Positions 7,464-15,751 of a stretch of DNA of 42,308 nucleotides are shown here, piece after piece. Location: the IMG/VR virus record IMGVR_UViG_3300037222_000103, positions 1 to 42,308 of that record. One strand, 5' to 3'. Position numbers and translations under genes: made by a program. The DNA is from a virus. Under the pieces are notes generated by a model. The model worked only from the letters and a program-made list of their open reading frames with translations. It was not told the origin of the DNA and did not search any database. Position 1 is the first letter of the stretch; each line of letters starts with the position of its first letter.

Positions 7464-7641
7464 GGCTTCGCTCCTCAAGCATCGCATCGGCATAGGCGTA
7501 CGCGCCGACCGCCGAAACTCTGGTAATCCGTTCGATATCTTCCGCTGGCGTTGGGCCATCGCGCGATGAACTTTTCATGATGATCGATTGCATCGCCTTC
7601 GCTGCAAAATAGTCTCTCAGCGTCATATCTGGTTCGATCAT
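7435..7641 (-). CDS. Small conserved phage protein, MTLRDYFAAKAMQ type
   Basis: A 68-residue protein beginning MIEPDMTLRDYFAAKAMQSI. The start at 7641 has GCGGAGCGAAGCC before it and overlaps the stop of 7638..8288 as ATGA. The MTLRDYFAAKAMQ opening and the YADAMLEER helix are ones I associate with a widespread small phage protein of unknown role. The gene at 923..1141 has a similar ending. Confidence 0.75.
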   Translation of the reverse strand: MIEPDMTLRDYFAAKAMQSIIMKSSSRDGPTPAEDIERITRVSAVGAYAYADAMLEERSHEMAVSEPT

Positions 7642-8288
7642 GGCTTCGCTCCGCAGTTGCACTTCCACCCATTGCCGAGCATGTCGGCAACAGGGCAGGT
7701 GCAGACGCTGGCAACCGCTGCGAGCGATGTGGCGGTAAAGTTATGGACATATTTTCCGCTGGACGTGACGAATTGGTCGGCAATCTCTTGCGCCGTTTCG
7801 CAATTGGCCTGGGAATCTGTCCGTGACTCCCAGATATTATTCCAGTTTTCCAGGAATTTATCGGCTCGCTCGCGCGTGAGATTGCCGTTAGCAACCAATT
7901 TTTCCAGGTTTTGGGCATAACTTGGATGATTTCCTGATTTGGCTTCAACGGGACGTTCCCACAATGATTGCAGTTCCGCTTTAAGCCACGCGCAGTCCGA
8001 AGCGTGGTATGTACCGTCCACGGCACCGCACCCGATGCAATGCTGTGGTAGGTGGTTTGGATGTTGTGTCGGCATCGATACCTTGGGCGGGTAGATCACG
8101 CCGAGACAGCCGATACCGACAGAAACCTGCCTGCCATTCTTCCATTCCTCGGTTCGGCCATCGGGGAATACGACCTTGCCGGTGAAGCGGAGCGGTAACG
8201 TGACGACGGTTTCGCCAGTCCCTTTCATTTCGACGCTTCCATAGGATTGTTTAACCATTACCATTTCATTGCCAATACGATCATTCAT
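7638..8288 (-). CDS. Cys-rich hypothetical protein
   Basis: A 216-residue protein with GGGAGGAAGC before its ATG. The N-terminal third is beta-rich (VVTLPLRFTGKVVFPDGRTE). The middle has a CxxC...HxxxC group (HCIGCGAVDGTYHASDC) that looks like a zinc site. The C-terminus has a second Cys group (CTCPVADMLGNGWKCNCG). No family is recognised. It is the first gene of the three-gene minus-strand unit, and its 5' end is close to the protease gene on the other strand (8328). Confidence 0.7.
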   Translation of the reverse strand: MNDRIGNEMVMVKQSYGSVEMKGTGETVVTLPLRFTGKVVFPDGRTEEWKNGRQVSVGIGCLGVIYPPKVSMPTQHPNHLPQHCIGCGAVDGTYHASDCAWLKAELQSLWERPVEAKSGNHPSYAQNLEKLVANGNLTRERADKFLENWNNIWESRTDSQANCETAQEIADQFVTSSGKYVHNFTATSLAAVASVCTCPVADMLGNGWKCNCGAKP

Positions 8289-8327
8289 TTTTTGCTTCCT
8301 CCCGGTGTAAGTGCCTTAATTGTACCC

Positions 8328-9662
8328 ATGCCGAAGAAATGGGCCGACTCGCTATTTCCTGGAACGTGGTATCTCCCCAATGGGGACGTATTTTCGTGCG
8401 ACAAGGCCGATCTCGATTATTACTACCACCGCACCAAGGAAATCATCGACTCAGGTTATCCTATCCCGGTTTGCCTTGAACACCAACCATCCGTTGGAAT
8501 GTCCGCAAACGACCGCCACGCCGAGCAAACCCTCCATACCGTCGGACATTGCCACGATACGCGGATCGGGGAGCAGGGACAGCTTCAATTGTTCATTGAC
8601 GGTGACGAAGAAGCGCATGAGATTTTTCGGCGCAACAAATATTTCTCGCCAGAAATCCGCCAGAACGTCATCGATACGCGCAACGGCAAGCGCTGGCCAG
8701 GTCCGTCGATTGTGCATCTTGCGTGTACGCCGCGCCCGGTCCAAGTAACCGGCAATCCGCACATCTCGCTCAGTTCGGCCCGCGCCGTGAGTTTGTCGAG
8801 CGCCGCCGTAAGTGTTTCACTGTCTCATGCTGTTTTGTTGCCGGTCGCATTGTCAGCTAAGGAAAAACCGATGGCATTCCCACCGAAGAAAAAAGATGAT
8901 CCAACTACGCCGGACATTGACGAATCGGAAACGCCAGAACCAGCAGCGTCCACCGCTGAACCAGATGCGGATGATGCGGGCGGCATGAGTGGCGATGCGC
9001 ACCTTATTACGACGCTATCCGAGATCGTGAAGCCTCTCGGCATCGAAGTCCAAGTCGGTCCTGGTATGTCCCTGCAAGATTATGTCGAGCATCTTTGCAC
9101 CGCATTCAAGACGCACCAAGCCACGAAGGGCGGCGACACCGATCCCGCCGACGACCCGAACGCGCAAACGAACCCCAACAACCAGCAGGAGCCGGAGCTA
9201 CCCGAAAACGCTCCGATCATGATGAGCACCACCGCACCGACCGACCGCGAAAAGAAGATGGCCGCCGTGATCATGAAGCAGAGCACTGCGGGCCTCACCG
9301 CCCGGATCGGCGTCCTGTTTCAGCGAGGCTTCATCGACGATGCTATTCGGAAGGAACTTTCCAACGAACTCGGCAATATCAAACTGTCCATGAGCGATCT
9401 GTCTGACGACGGCACGGTCAAGCCGAACGCCCTATCGATCCAGGTCGCGGCCTACGAACGGCAAATGAAGGCCGGCAAGCCCGGCCCGTTCGCCAAGACC
9501 GTCGCCGCGAAGAAGATCGACCCGAACAAACCGATCAGTTCCTCCATCGCGTTGTCCGCTGCGGAAGAGGCTTTCGATCCGCTTGCCACTGGCATCGATG
9601 ACACCGCTGCCAACCTTCAGGAACAGAACAGGGCCGGCGAAGAACTCGCCGCACGAGCCTGA
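8328..9662 (+). CDS. Head maturation protease and scaffold, Mu gpI/Z-like
   Basis: About 444 residues from the ATG at 8328, which has no clear Shine-Dalgarno sequence. Residues 1 to about 140 (PKKWADSLFPGTWYLPNGDV; VGHCHDTRIGEQGQLQLFID; RNKYFSPEIRQNV; VHLACTPRPVQV) match the protease part of Mu-type gpI proteins, with H and S/T residues in conserved-looking contexts. Residues 146-178 form a linker with four copies of a V/I-x-L-S motif (146, 154, 163, 173). From 182 comes an acidic, Pro-rich, then helical scaffold. The enzyme would assemble the prohead and then cut itself and other head proteins. Further ILS-type motifs lie at 351 and 407. Confidence 0.8.
   Translation: MPKKWADSLFPGTWYLPNGDVFSCDKADLDYYYHRTKEIIDSGYPIPVCLEHQPSVGMSANDRHAEQTLHTVGHCHDTRIGEQGQLQLFIDGDEEAHEIFRRNKYFSPEIRQNVIDTRNGKRWPGPSIVHLACTPRPVQVTGNPHISLSSARAVSLSSAAVSVSLSHAVLLPVALSAKEKPMAFPPKKKDDPTTPDIDESETPEPAASTAEPDADDAGGMSGDAHLITTLSEIVKPLGIEVQVGPGMSLQDYVEHLCTAFKTHQATKGGDTDPADDPNAQTNPNNQQEPELPENAPIMMSTTAPTDREKKMAAVIMKQSTAGLTARIGVLFQRGFIDDAIRKELSNELGNIKLSMSDLSDDGTVKPNALSIQVAAYERQMKAGKPGPFAKTVAAKKIDPNKPISSSIALSAAEEAFDPLATGIDDTAANLQEQNRAGEELAARA
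8871..9662 (+). CDS. Nested scaffold protein from an internal start
   Basis: An in-frame ATG at 8871 (residue 182 of the protease/scaffold) has AAGGAAAAACCG before it, a better ribosome binding site than the full-length start has. Translation here would give 263 residues of scaffold alone. In phage Mu, gene Z is nested in gene I in just this way. The position directly after the VALSAK motif supports this as the domain border. Existence of the separate product is inferred. Confidence 0.55.
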   Translation: MAFPPKKKDDPTTPDIDESETPEPAASTAEPDADDAGGMSGDAHLITTLSEIVKPLGIEVQVGPGMSLQDYVEHLCTAFKTHQATKGGDTDPADDPNAQTNPNNQQEPELPENAPIMMSTTAPTDREKKMAAVIMKQSTAGLTARIGVLFQRGFIDDAIRKELSNELGNIKLSMSDLSDDGTVKPNALSIQVAAYERQMKAGKPGPFAKTVAAKKIDPNKPISSSIALSAAEEAFDPLATGIDDTAANLQEQNRAGEELAARA

Positions 9663-9674
9663 ACGGACGATAGT

Positions 9675-9761
9675 AAGTAAAAACCCGTAACGTCGCAACT
9701 TGCGACGATAAGTAAAAACAAGTAGGTAAACCTACTGCAATGGTGAAGGAGCTTCACCATT
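9675..9761. repeat. Cluster of three perfect hairpins and an 11-bp direct repeat
   Basis: The 142-bp gap before 9805..10845 holds TAAGTAAAAAC twice (9675..9685, 9710..9720). It also holds three perfect inverted repeats: 9692..9708 (8-bp arms, 1-nt centre), 9721..9736 (7-bp arms, AA loop) and 9739..9761 (10-bp arms, GAG loop). None is followed by a T tract. They could stabilise or divide the mRNA between scaffold and decoration/capsid genes, or bind a protein. Confidence 0.75.
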
Positions 9762-9804
9762 AGGAATGACGTAATAACACGGAAAAACGCAGAGGAATCG
9801 AACA

Positions 9805-10845
9805 ATGTCTGATATGCTCATTGCAGGTATGCCCGGCGTATCTGCCGAAAAACTCGTTTCCTTCCGGCGCATCTTTCGCGGTGCTTTCGAGTATTGGCTA
9901 CCCGGCGGCAAGCAAATCGACGGGACGTATTCTCGCGATCCGGGCAATACCGGGAACATCAACGTCTTGCGGCCCGGCCTGGTCATGGGCAAGCGATCTT
10001 CCGGCGGCACATACGCGCCGTCGATTATCGGCTTGACGGGCGGCGCTCTGACCGGCATCGCCACGTCCTTGACGATTCCGGCTGAAGTCTCGACGGAAAT
10101 GAATCGCCGCTTTGGCGCTTCGGGCACGTTCAAGCTCACCGGCCCTCCCGGAGCCAGTGGCGTTGTTCGCACCTCGACGATTACCTACTCCGCGTTGGGC
10201 GCTACCACGGCGACAATCACTGCGGCGGGCGTCAACGAAGTGCAGAAAATCAACTTCAACATTGCCTCGACGGGCGGCAACGTGCAACTCACGGTCCCCC
10301 ACCCTGCCGGCGACATGATTACCACCACGACGGCCGCTTGGAGCGCAACCGACGCGACCTACCTGAGCAACATCCAGACCGTGCTTGATGTGGCCACCGG
10401 CGTTACCAACGGCATCGTTGTCAGTGCCATCACCTCTGTCGATACCGACCTTGGCTTCCTGTTGACCTATTCGGGCACCGGCTACGCGGGCTTGCCGCAA
10501 CCGATGGCCTCGGTCTACGGCACGCTGCCGACTTCCAGCACGACGTGGAATGCGATCCGCGTTACGGGCGGCTCGAATGGGGCATTCGTCACCGGATCGA
10601 TCATCCAGCCGGCGGATGGCTCGGAAACCCCGCTTACCTTCATCAACGAAATCAACGGCGGAACGGTGGTCACCGACACGAACGGGACCAGCATCGTTGT
10701 ACCGTTCGACAAACTGCCGATCGGTGGCGAAGTGGACGCCTACAAAATCATCAACTGGCCGGCCGATCCGTCATTGCGGATTTGGCTGATGCAGTCGCTT
10801 AGCACTGTCAGTGGCGGCAAATTCACTTTTGGCGAGATTTACTAA
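9805..10845 (+). CDS. Putative head decoration protein
   Basis: A 346-residue protein with AGAGGAATCG before the ATG. The N-terminal part (FRRIFRGAFEYWLPGGKQID, then RVP-like RPGLVMGKRSSGGTYAPSII) resembles the opening of phage head decoration proteins. It continues as Thr/Gly-rich beta domains, and the end (PADPSLRIWLMQ) is less repetitive. It sits between scaffold and major capsid genes, the usual place for a lambda D-type decoration gene. The position is the main evidence. It is much longer than lambda D (about 110 residues), so an inserted surface domain is likely around residues 100-270. Confidence 0.65.
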   Translation: MSDMLIAGMPGVSAEKLVSFRRIFRGAFEYWLPGGKQIDGTYSRDPGNTGNINVLRPGLVMGKRSSGGTYAPSIIGLTGGALTGIATSLTIPAEVSTEMNRRFGASGTFKLTGPPGASGVVRTSTITYSALGATTATITAAGVNEVQKINFNIASTGGNVQLTVPHPAGDMITTTTAAWSATDATYLSNIQTVLDVATGVTNGIVVSAITSVDTDLGFLLTYSGTGYAGLPQPMASVYGTLPTSSTTWNAIRVTGGSNGAFVTGSIIQPADGSETPLTFINEINGGTVVTDTNGTSIVVPFDKLPIGGEVDAYKIINWPADPSLRIWLMQSLSTVSGGKFTFGEIY

Positions 10846-10903
10846 ACGAGTCAATATCCAGCGTCTTTGGATGCTGCTTTGTTACCGAATTTGGAGAATC
10901 GCA

Positions 10904-12040
10904 ATGTCCTACGGTCTGGATCAACTACTCAGTTACGTGGCGCTTGGCAAGCCGATTGAAAAGGTCAAGAATGGCATTCCCGACCCGCTTCCCGAATTTA
11001 GCGCCATCAAAGGGACGGCGGCGATTGGCGACGTGAAGCGGTTCATGACATACCGTGGAACTCGTCTTACCGCGAAGCGGGTGGAATACAACGCTCCAAG
11101 CTTGCGTGGCACGCACACCGCCATAGGCGAGCAAGATGTGAAGTGCCTCACCGCGAAGGAAAACCTGCCCATCGATGGTAGCATGCTCATCAAGATGCGC
11201 TCGATGGACAAGTACCAGGCCGACATGGGCAAAGATTGGCTGGCCATCACCACGCGGAATTTCACCACGCTATTCGACAATTTGCGCAAAGCGCAGCGAT
11301 GGATGATCTTGGCTAACGGCACGACCTACTTCGACTCGAACGGCAACTTGCTGCCGAGTAGCGCCGGAGCGCTTGCCGTTGGCGCGGGTTCCATCGACAT
11401 TAGCGTTGCGGCCGGTCACAAGAATCAGGGCACTGATTCCGCCGGCAACGCGATCATCGATATTTCCTGGGACAATTCGCAATCGAATATCCCTCTTCAG
11501 CTGGAAACCTTCCAGCAAGAGCAGATGTTCCAGACCGGCTTCGACATCGAATACGCCCTCTACTCGAAGGAAATTCCTTCGTATTTTTCCACGAACGATT
11601 TTTGCCTCGACTATCTCGCGCGCAACCCGACATTCAACGATGCGTTCGTGATGCGCGGCAAAGACGGCCAAGGCACGCTACCCGATGGTTTGTTCGGCAT
11701 CAAGCGGTGGATACCCACCAATCGTGTGTTCTACGATACGGAAGACGCCAACGGCACCTTGACGCATCGGCAGATTTTCCCGGCGAATTCGCTGACGCTC
11801 TGCCCGAAACCGAATCAGGATTGGTACGAACAGGTGGAAGGAACCACGCTGGTTCCGACCACGTTCAACGCCACGGCAGACCTCGGTTCGGCCATTGCAT
11901 CGGGCAGGCTCGTCGAAGGCATGTGGGGCTATGGCTTACCGCAAGGCGATCCGTTCGGCGCTACCTTGTTCTATGGCGACGTTTTCTTGGCTTTCGTCAA
12001 GAACCCTGATGTGCTGTGGAATTTGACCGTGAAGTTCTGA
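10904..12040 (+). CDS. Major capsid protein, lambda gpE-like
   Basis: A 378-residue protein. The ATG at 10904 follows TTGGAGAATCGCA; the open frame extends upstream into the preceding gene but without a start signal. Features fit the HK97-fold capsid proteins of the gpE family: an N-arm (MSYGLDQLLSYVALGKPIEK), a central spine helix (LDNLRKAQRWMIL region) and the C-terminal pattern NRVFYDTEDANG, QIFPANSLTLCPKP, then a final beta part. Length is near lambda gpE (341). It forms the icosahedral shell with the scaffold at 8871. Family assignment is by pattern memory. Confidence 0.75.
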   Translation: MSYGLDQLLSYVALGKPIEKVKNGIPDPLPEFSAIKGTAAIGDVKRFMTYRGTRLTAKRVEYNAPSLRGTHTAIGEQDVKCLTAKENLPIDGSMLIKMRSMDKYQADMGKDWLAITTRNFTTLFDNLRKAQRWMILANGTTYFDSNGNLLPSSAGALAVGAGSIDISVAAGHKNQGTDSAGNAIIDISWDNSQSNIPLQLETFQQEQMFQTGFDIEYALYSKEIPSYFSTNDFCLDYLARNPTFNDAFVMRGKDGQGTLPDGLFGIKRWIPTNRVFYDTEDANGTLTHRQIFPANSLTLCPKPNQDWYEQVEGTTLVPTTFNATADLGSAIASGRLVEGMWGYGLPQGDPFGATLFYGDVFLAFVKNPDVLWNLTVKF

Positions 12041-12048
12041 TCGATTCC

Positions 12049-12070
12049 AGGTGGTAAATCCTTACCACCT
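12049..12070. terminator. Hairpin after the capsid gene, no T tract
   Basis: AGGTGGTAA (12049..12057), an ATCC loop and TTACCACCT (12062..12070) form a perfect 9-bp stem nine bases after the capsid stop. Without a U run it is more likely an mRNA-stability or attenuating structure than a full terminator. Its stem is similar to the palindrome at 15711..15730. Confidence 0.5.
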
Positions 12071-12124
12071 GACGAAGAAAATGCAGGGTTTGTTGACAAA
12101 AATCACCGGGAAAGTGAGTCGATC

Positions 12125-12508
12125 ATGAGCGCAACTGCCGAGATGGAAACCATTGAAGGTACGAAGCATGCCGAGCCGAAGGTAAACCTGCCTCATCCGT
12201 GGGCGGGCCGGATTTGCTTCTATTGGCGAGAGGTCAATCAGACGACGCACGAGATTTCTCCTCTCCCCGCCATGCTCATCGCGCCGACGCGAGCAAGCGA
12301 TGGATGGGATTTGAATTTCTGGCGGCTGAGCCAGATGCAGGGCCGCGCCAACGTCAAGTTCAGCGCAACGCCAAAGGCCGGATGCTTTACTTGGGCCGTG
12401 GAAAATCCAACTGGGAACGTTCCCAGTTCAAACGAAGACGCCGCAGTCTCTGATGAGCCGCTGAGACGTGGTCCGGGCCGACCACGGAAAATACACGAAG
12501 AAGAGTAA
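12125..12508 (+). CDS. Small virion-region protein with AT-hook-like tail
   Basis: A 127-residue protein. The middle (LPHPWAGRICFYWREVNQTT; DGWDLNFWRLSQMQGRANVK) looks like a compact beta fold. The tail is RRGPGRPRKIHEEE, containing a GRP core flanked by basic residues as in AT-hooks. It lies directly after the major capsid gene. The Shine-Dalgarno sequence is poor (GGGAAAGTG, 13 bases up). The last 115 bases of the gene are part of a perfect tandem duplication. A head accessory protein that touches DNA is possible but unproven. Confidence 0.65.
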   Translation: MSATAEMETIEGTKHAEPKVNLPHPWAGRICFYWREVNQTTHEISPLPAMLIAPTRASDGWDLNFWRLSQMQGRANVKFSATPKAGCFTWAVENPTGNVPSSNEDAAVSDEPLRRGPGRPRKIHEEE

Positions 12509-12643
12509 TATTCAACCTGGCCGTGGAAAATCCAACTGGGAACGTTCCCAGTTCAAACGAAGACGCCGCAGTCTCTGATGAGCCGCTGAGACGTGGTCCG
12601 GGCCGACCACGGAAAATACACGAAGAAGAGTAATATTCAACCT
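12394..12643. repeat. Perfect 125-bp tandem duplication
   Basis: 12394..12518 and 12519..12643 appear identical base for base. The first copy holds the 3' end and stop of 12125..12508; the second is an untranslated orphan of that gene end. Each copy contains the 20-bp palindrome AACTGGGAACGTTCCCAGTT (12409..12428 and 12534..12553). No sequence drift means a very recent event. Confidence 0.92.
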
Positions 12644-12673
12644 TTTCCTTGAGCAACCCGGGAGGAAATCATC

Positions 12674-14083
12674 ATGGGCAGCCGTCACATACGTGGACCG
12701 CTTGTCGCGAATACGCACAAGATCGTTCTGACTGGCAATTACACCGTCGTTAACGAATCGCTCGTGATCGTCAACAAGACGGCCGGCGCTGCGACCACCA
12801 TCACGCTGCCGCCCTCGGTAACCGCCGACGGCCGCCGCATGGTGCTAGTCGTCGATGGCAAGGGCGATGCCAATTCAAACAATATCACGCTCGCCGGGGC
12901 TGGGGCCGACACGATCAACGGTTCGGCCACGCTCGCTGCGATTACGGCCGCTTACGGATGCTGCTGGGTTTACGATACCGGCGGCGGCGGATGGGTCACT
13001 GGCCCAGGACCGAGCAGCGGGGCTTTTACCTTTACCAACGTGACGCTAACCGGACTATTGAACGAATCCGCAGGCGATGCGTTGACGGCAGTCGGCACGA
13101 ATCAGGCGACGGGACTGGCGCTCACGAAGCAAGTCAACCGCGTCACTGTCGGGGCATCGACTACCGGCGTGTTGCTTCCTGCCTCCTCGGCGGGGCTCGA
13201 AGTTTGCGTTATCAATAGCGTTGCGAATTCGATCCACGTCTACGGCGCTGGCACCGATACGATCAACGATATCGCCACGGCCACGGGCATTGTCCAACCA
13301 CCGGCCACGGTCCTCTGGTTTTCTTGCACGGTTGCCGGCAAGTGGTACGTCACGACGCCAGCATCGGCGGAAGCCAAGGGTACGCTGACCACGGTTGGCG
13401 CTGGAGCGCTGCTATCCGCCGCCATCGCCGGCGGTCTGGTCCTCCGCACTGGCCCGACGGCCGCCTTCATCGATACCACGGATACCGGCACGCAATTGGC
13501 CGCAGCCATCCCTAATATCGGCATCGGGCAGAGTTTCGAGTTGACCTACCAGAACTCAAGCTACTCCGTCGCCACGCTCACCGGCGGAACGGGCGTCGGC
13601 GGGGCGGCCACGTTCGGAACCGTTGGTCCGGGCAGCTGGGCGACGTTCCTGCTCACTTACACTGCGGCGAACACGTTCACCGTCGTGCAAAAGTCCGGCG
13701 GCGACAACTGGATCGGCTTGCCATCAACGTCTTACGCTACAGGCACGACGACGACGACCTTTACGGCCGCTCAGATGACCGGCGGCAAACTCACGGTCTA
13801 CGCTTCGACGGCCGCGACTCCTGGCAGCATAGCTACTGCCACGGCAACCGCGATGTTCGCGGCCATCCAGGGAGCCTACGTTGGCCTGAAGTGGGTTTTC
13901 CGTGTCATCAATGATGTGGCGACGAACTCATTGACCGTTACAGCCGATGGCAGCGTGACCTTGAGCGGGAAAACGACCTACATCGCCACGCCGTTTTGCT
14001 CGATGGATTTTGAACTTACTTTCACCTCGCCGACTGCGGCGACCATGAAGTACATCGGATCAGGACAGTCCACGACGGTGTAA
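12674..14083 (+). CDS. Beta-repeat virion protein, possible head fibre
   Basis: A 469-residue protein with GGGAGGAAATCATC before the ATG, an excellent signal. It is rich in Thr, Ala, Gly and Val. Two related modules occur near residues 30-85 and 155-215, each with a GA(G)xDTIN(G/D) turn (AGAGADTINGSATLA; YGAGTDTINDIATAT), typical of repeated beta domains in phage surface proteins. Located between capsid and connector genes, it is probably a capsid-surface fibre or decoration protein. Such domains often bind glycans; no residue here proves it. Confidence 0.65.
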   Translation: MGSRHIRGPLVANTHKIVLTGNYTVVNESLVIVNKTAGAATTITLPPSVTADGRRMVLVVDGKGDANSNNITLAGAGADTINGSATLAAITAAYGCCWVYDTGGGGWVTGPGPSSGAFTFTNVTLTGLLNESAGDALTAVGTNQATGLALTKQVNRVTVGASTTGVLLPASSAGLEVCVINSVANSIHVYGAGTDTINDIATATGIVQPPATVLWFSCTVAGKWYVTTPASAEAKGTLTTVGAGALLSAAIAGGLVLRTGPTAAFIDTTDTGTQLAAAIPNIGIGQSFELTYQNSSYSVATLTGGTGVGGAATFGTVGPGSWATFLLTYTAANTFTVVQKSGGDNWIGLPSTSYATGTTTTTFTAAQMTGGKLTVYASTAATPGSIATATATAMFAAIQGAYVGLKWVFRVINDVATNSLTVTADGSVTLSGKTTYIATPFCSMDFELTFTSPTAATMKYIGSGQSTTV

Positions 14084-14087
14084 TCGC

Positions 14088-14615
14088 ATGACCATTGCGG
14101 CCAATGTCTACTGCAACGCTGACGACATGAGGGATATTCTCTCTGATGCTGGAATTGCATTGGCCATTGACGATTTACCTCCCAGCGATTTAGGCAACGC
14201 CATTGCCAAGGCGGGCAATCGCATCGACCTGTTTCTGTCGCGTCGGTACGATACGGCGCAACTCATGGAAAGCGATCTGGTCAAGGATTGGGCGGCGGCG
14301 CTGGCGTGCTCGTATCTGCGGCGACGTAGGGGCAATCCGCAGCCGCAAGGCATTGCGGAACTGGCCAAAGAAGCCCTCGCCGATCTGACTGAGATCAAGC
14401 ATGGACTCAACGACATACCGGGAATCGGCATGCGAAAATCATTCGCTCCCGGTCAGTCCAAGATGCGGGCAACGCTTCGTCCTTATCCGCGGGCCGTGGT
14501 CGAAGTTTCGCAGAGCACGACCCTCGGCGGCGTTGCGACTGGGTATCAGAAAAATCAAGATATTTGGGACCGTTACGGTTTTAACGCTGAAGCCTTCATG
14601 AATTGGTGGTTTTAA
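14088..14615 (+). CDS. Head-tail connector, Mu gp36-like (DUF1320)
   Basis: A 175-residue protein. Its N-terminal half shows the DUF1320 plan: DDMRDILSD, then NAIAKAGNRIDLFLSRRYD, then VKDWAAALACSYLRRRRGNP. Helices of this type form the adaptor ring below the portal. The C-terminal part ends in YGFNAEAFMNWWF. It starts four bases after the preceding stop and is followed immediately by 14617..14856. Confidence 0.8.
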   Translation: MTIAANVYCNADDMRDILSDAGIALAIDDLPPSDLGNAIAKAGNRIDLFLSRRYDTAQLMESDLVKDWAAALACSYLRRRRGNPQPQGIAELAKEALADLTEIKHGLNDIPGIGMRKSFAPGQSKMRATLRPYPRAVVEVSQSTTLGGVATGYQKNQDIWDRYGFNAEAFMNWWF

Positions 14616-14616
14616 G

Positions 14617-14856
14617 GTGGTAAACCGCTTTCTCGTATTGCTGTCTTCTCAGGATTGCCCAGGTGGAATCCTTGGCGTTTGCATTGGCAAGGACAGCAGC
14701 AAGCCTATATGCAAGGTGAAGTTCGCCGACGATGCCGAGTTCGAGCGCTGCGTCGTATGGGTGCGCAAGAAGTTTTGCGAGTGGTCCAAGCTGACGGACG
14801 AACAAATCACGGTATCATGCAACGATGGCAAGCGTGAAGTGGAAATAAAGGGATGA
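14617..14856 (+). CDS. Hypothetical small Cys-containing protein
   Basis: A 79-residue protein using GTG at 14617, one base after the previous stop, with GGTGG upstream. It overlaps the next gene's ATG as ATGA. It contains five Cys spread along the chain and a segment FADDAEFERCVVWVRKKFCE. No family is recognised. The tight packing between two connector genes supports it being real and co-translated. Confidence 0.65.
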   Translation: MVNRFLVLLSSQDCPGGILGVCIGKDSSKPICKVKFADDAEFERCVVWVRKKFCEWSKLTDEQITVSCNDGKREVEIKG

Positions 14857-15692
14857 GCAATAAAATTGAGTTCAATGGTACGCGCGAGCAGCTTCGCAGG
14901 CTGTTGTGGTCGTTCCTTGGCTCAATCGCTGGCGGAAGCCCTGGCCAGTTCGCGCCGCATGTGCGAGGTATTAAGTTGCGAGTTGGCATGGTTGCTCTCG
15001 ATTGCGTGCAAGAGGCGTTCATTGCGAAAGCAGCTGGCGGGACCGGAGACGACGGCATAACGTGGCCGCCGCTGAAGAAGGAGACGATTGCCAACCGCCG
15101 CGTTGGCGCAGGGGATGTTGCTGACCTAAAGTCAATGGGCATCACCAAGCGAAAGTACGGCTACGGTGCGCGTCGGCAAGGATCTGGCGATCTTGATGCC
15201 AAGGGACGGCTCAAGCGAGGATTCTTGACTGCTGCGGAGGATGCACGATGGAAGAAAATATTCGCGTCGAGGAAAGCCCAGATGATGGGCAAGCACGGCA
15301 TGAGCGAAGGAGAGGCCAGTGCTCGCGCGGCGCAAATAGCCTGGGCCGTTCTCAAGAGCGAAGGTGCGAAAACAAAGCTGGACGTGCTTGGCAATCGGCA
15401 CGTCTTGATCGGAAGAGACACCGGCCGTTTGCTTAGCAGCCTTTCGCCAGGCGTTGCTGATTCGGAGCATCATCCGATTTTGACGCCTCCGCCTGAAGTT
15501 GAGGACAGGGTTCTTCGCGAAGAGGTTGGCTGCGTCATTGTCGGCACGAATGTTGAATATGCGTCTTCCTTTGCGAAGCGTCGCCCATTGTGGCCAAATA
15601 ACGGACAACTACCCAATGCCTGGATGAGCCGAATCAACAGCGCGGCGGCATCGGGAATCGCCGAAGCGATTGGGATGATTTTGAAAAGCTGA
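14853..15692 (+). CDS. Phage virion morphogenesis protein (Phage_tail_S-like)
   Basis: A 279-residue protein. The key pattern of the virion-morphogenesis/tail-completion family is present: FIAKAAGG...[11 protein letters not shown] near residues 55-80, and near the C-terminus a [10 protein letters not shown]...RRPLWP segment where the family has its conserved 'YA..H..G...R' element. A basic insertion ([40 protein letters not shown]) separates the two. It acts at the head-tail joint or tail terminus. The start overlaps the previous stop (ATGA). Confidence 0.75.
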   Translation: MSNKIEFNGTREQLRRLLWSFLGSIAGGSPGQFAPHVRGIKLRVGMVALDCVQEAFIAKAAGGTGDDGITWPPLKKETIANRRVGAGDVADLKSMGITKRKYGYGARRQGSGDLDAKGRLKRGFLTAAEDARWKKIFASRKAQMMGKHGMSEGEASARAAQIAWAVLKSEGAKTKLDVLGNRHVLIGRDTGRLLSSLSPGVADSEHHPILTPPPEVEDRVLREEVGCVIVGTNVEYASSFAKRRPLWPNNGQLPNAWMSRINSAAASGIAEAIGMILKS

Positions 15693-15710
15693 TATACGAT
15701 CAGATACGCC

Positions 15711-15730
15711 AGGTGGGAACGTTCCCACCT
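15711..15730. repeat. 20-bp perfect palindrome
   Basis: AGGTGGGAACGTTCCCACCT lies in the 59-bp gap between 15692 and 15752. Its 12-bp core GGGAACGTTCCC is shared with 12409, 12534 and 36748. As RNA it would form an 8-bp stem with an ACGU loop. Confidence 0.85.
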
Positions 15731-15751
15731 CAACACGGACTGGTGCATAAC

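Noticed and set aside
9898-10500. Minus-strand open frame of 200 codons
   Set aside because: It is antisense to the decoration-like protein; Arg/Gly-rich shadow without start signals.
10811-10903. N-terminal extension of the capsid protein
   Set aside because: It overlaps the preceding gene; GGAG is placed correctly only for the ATG at 10904.
12092-12124. TTGACA ahead of 12125 as a promoter
   Set aside because: No -10 box at a proper distance (GAGTCG), so it was not listed.
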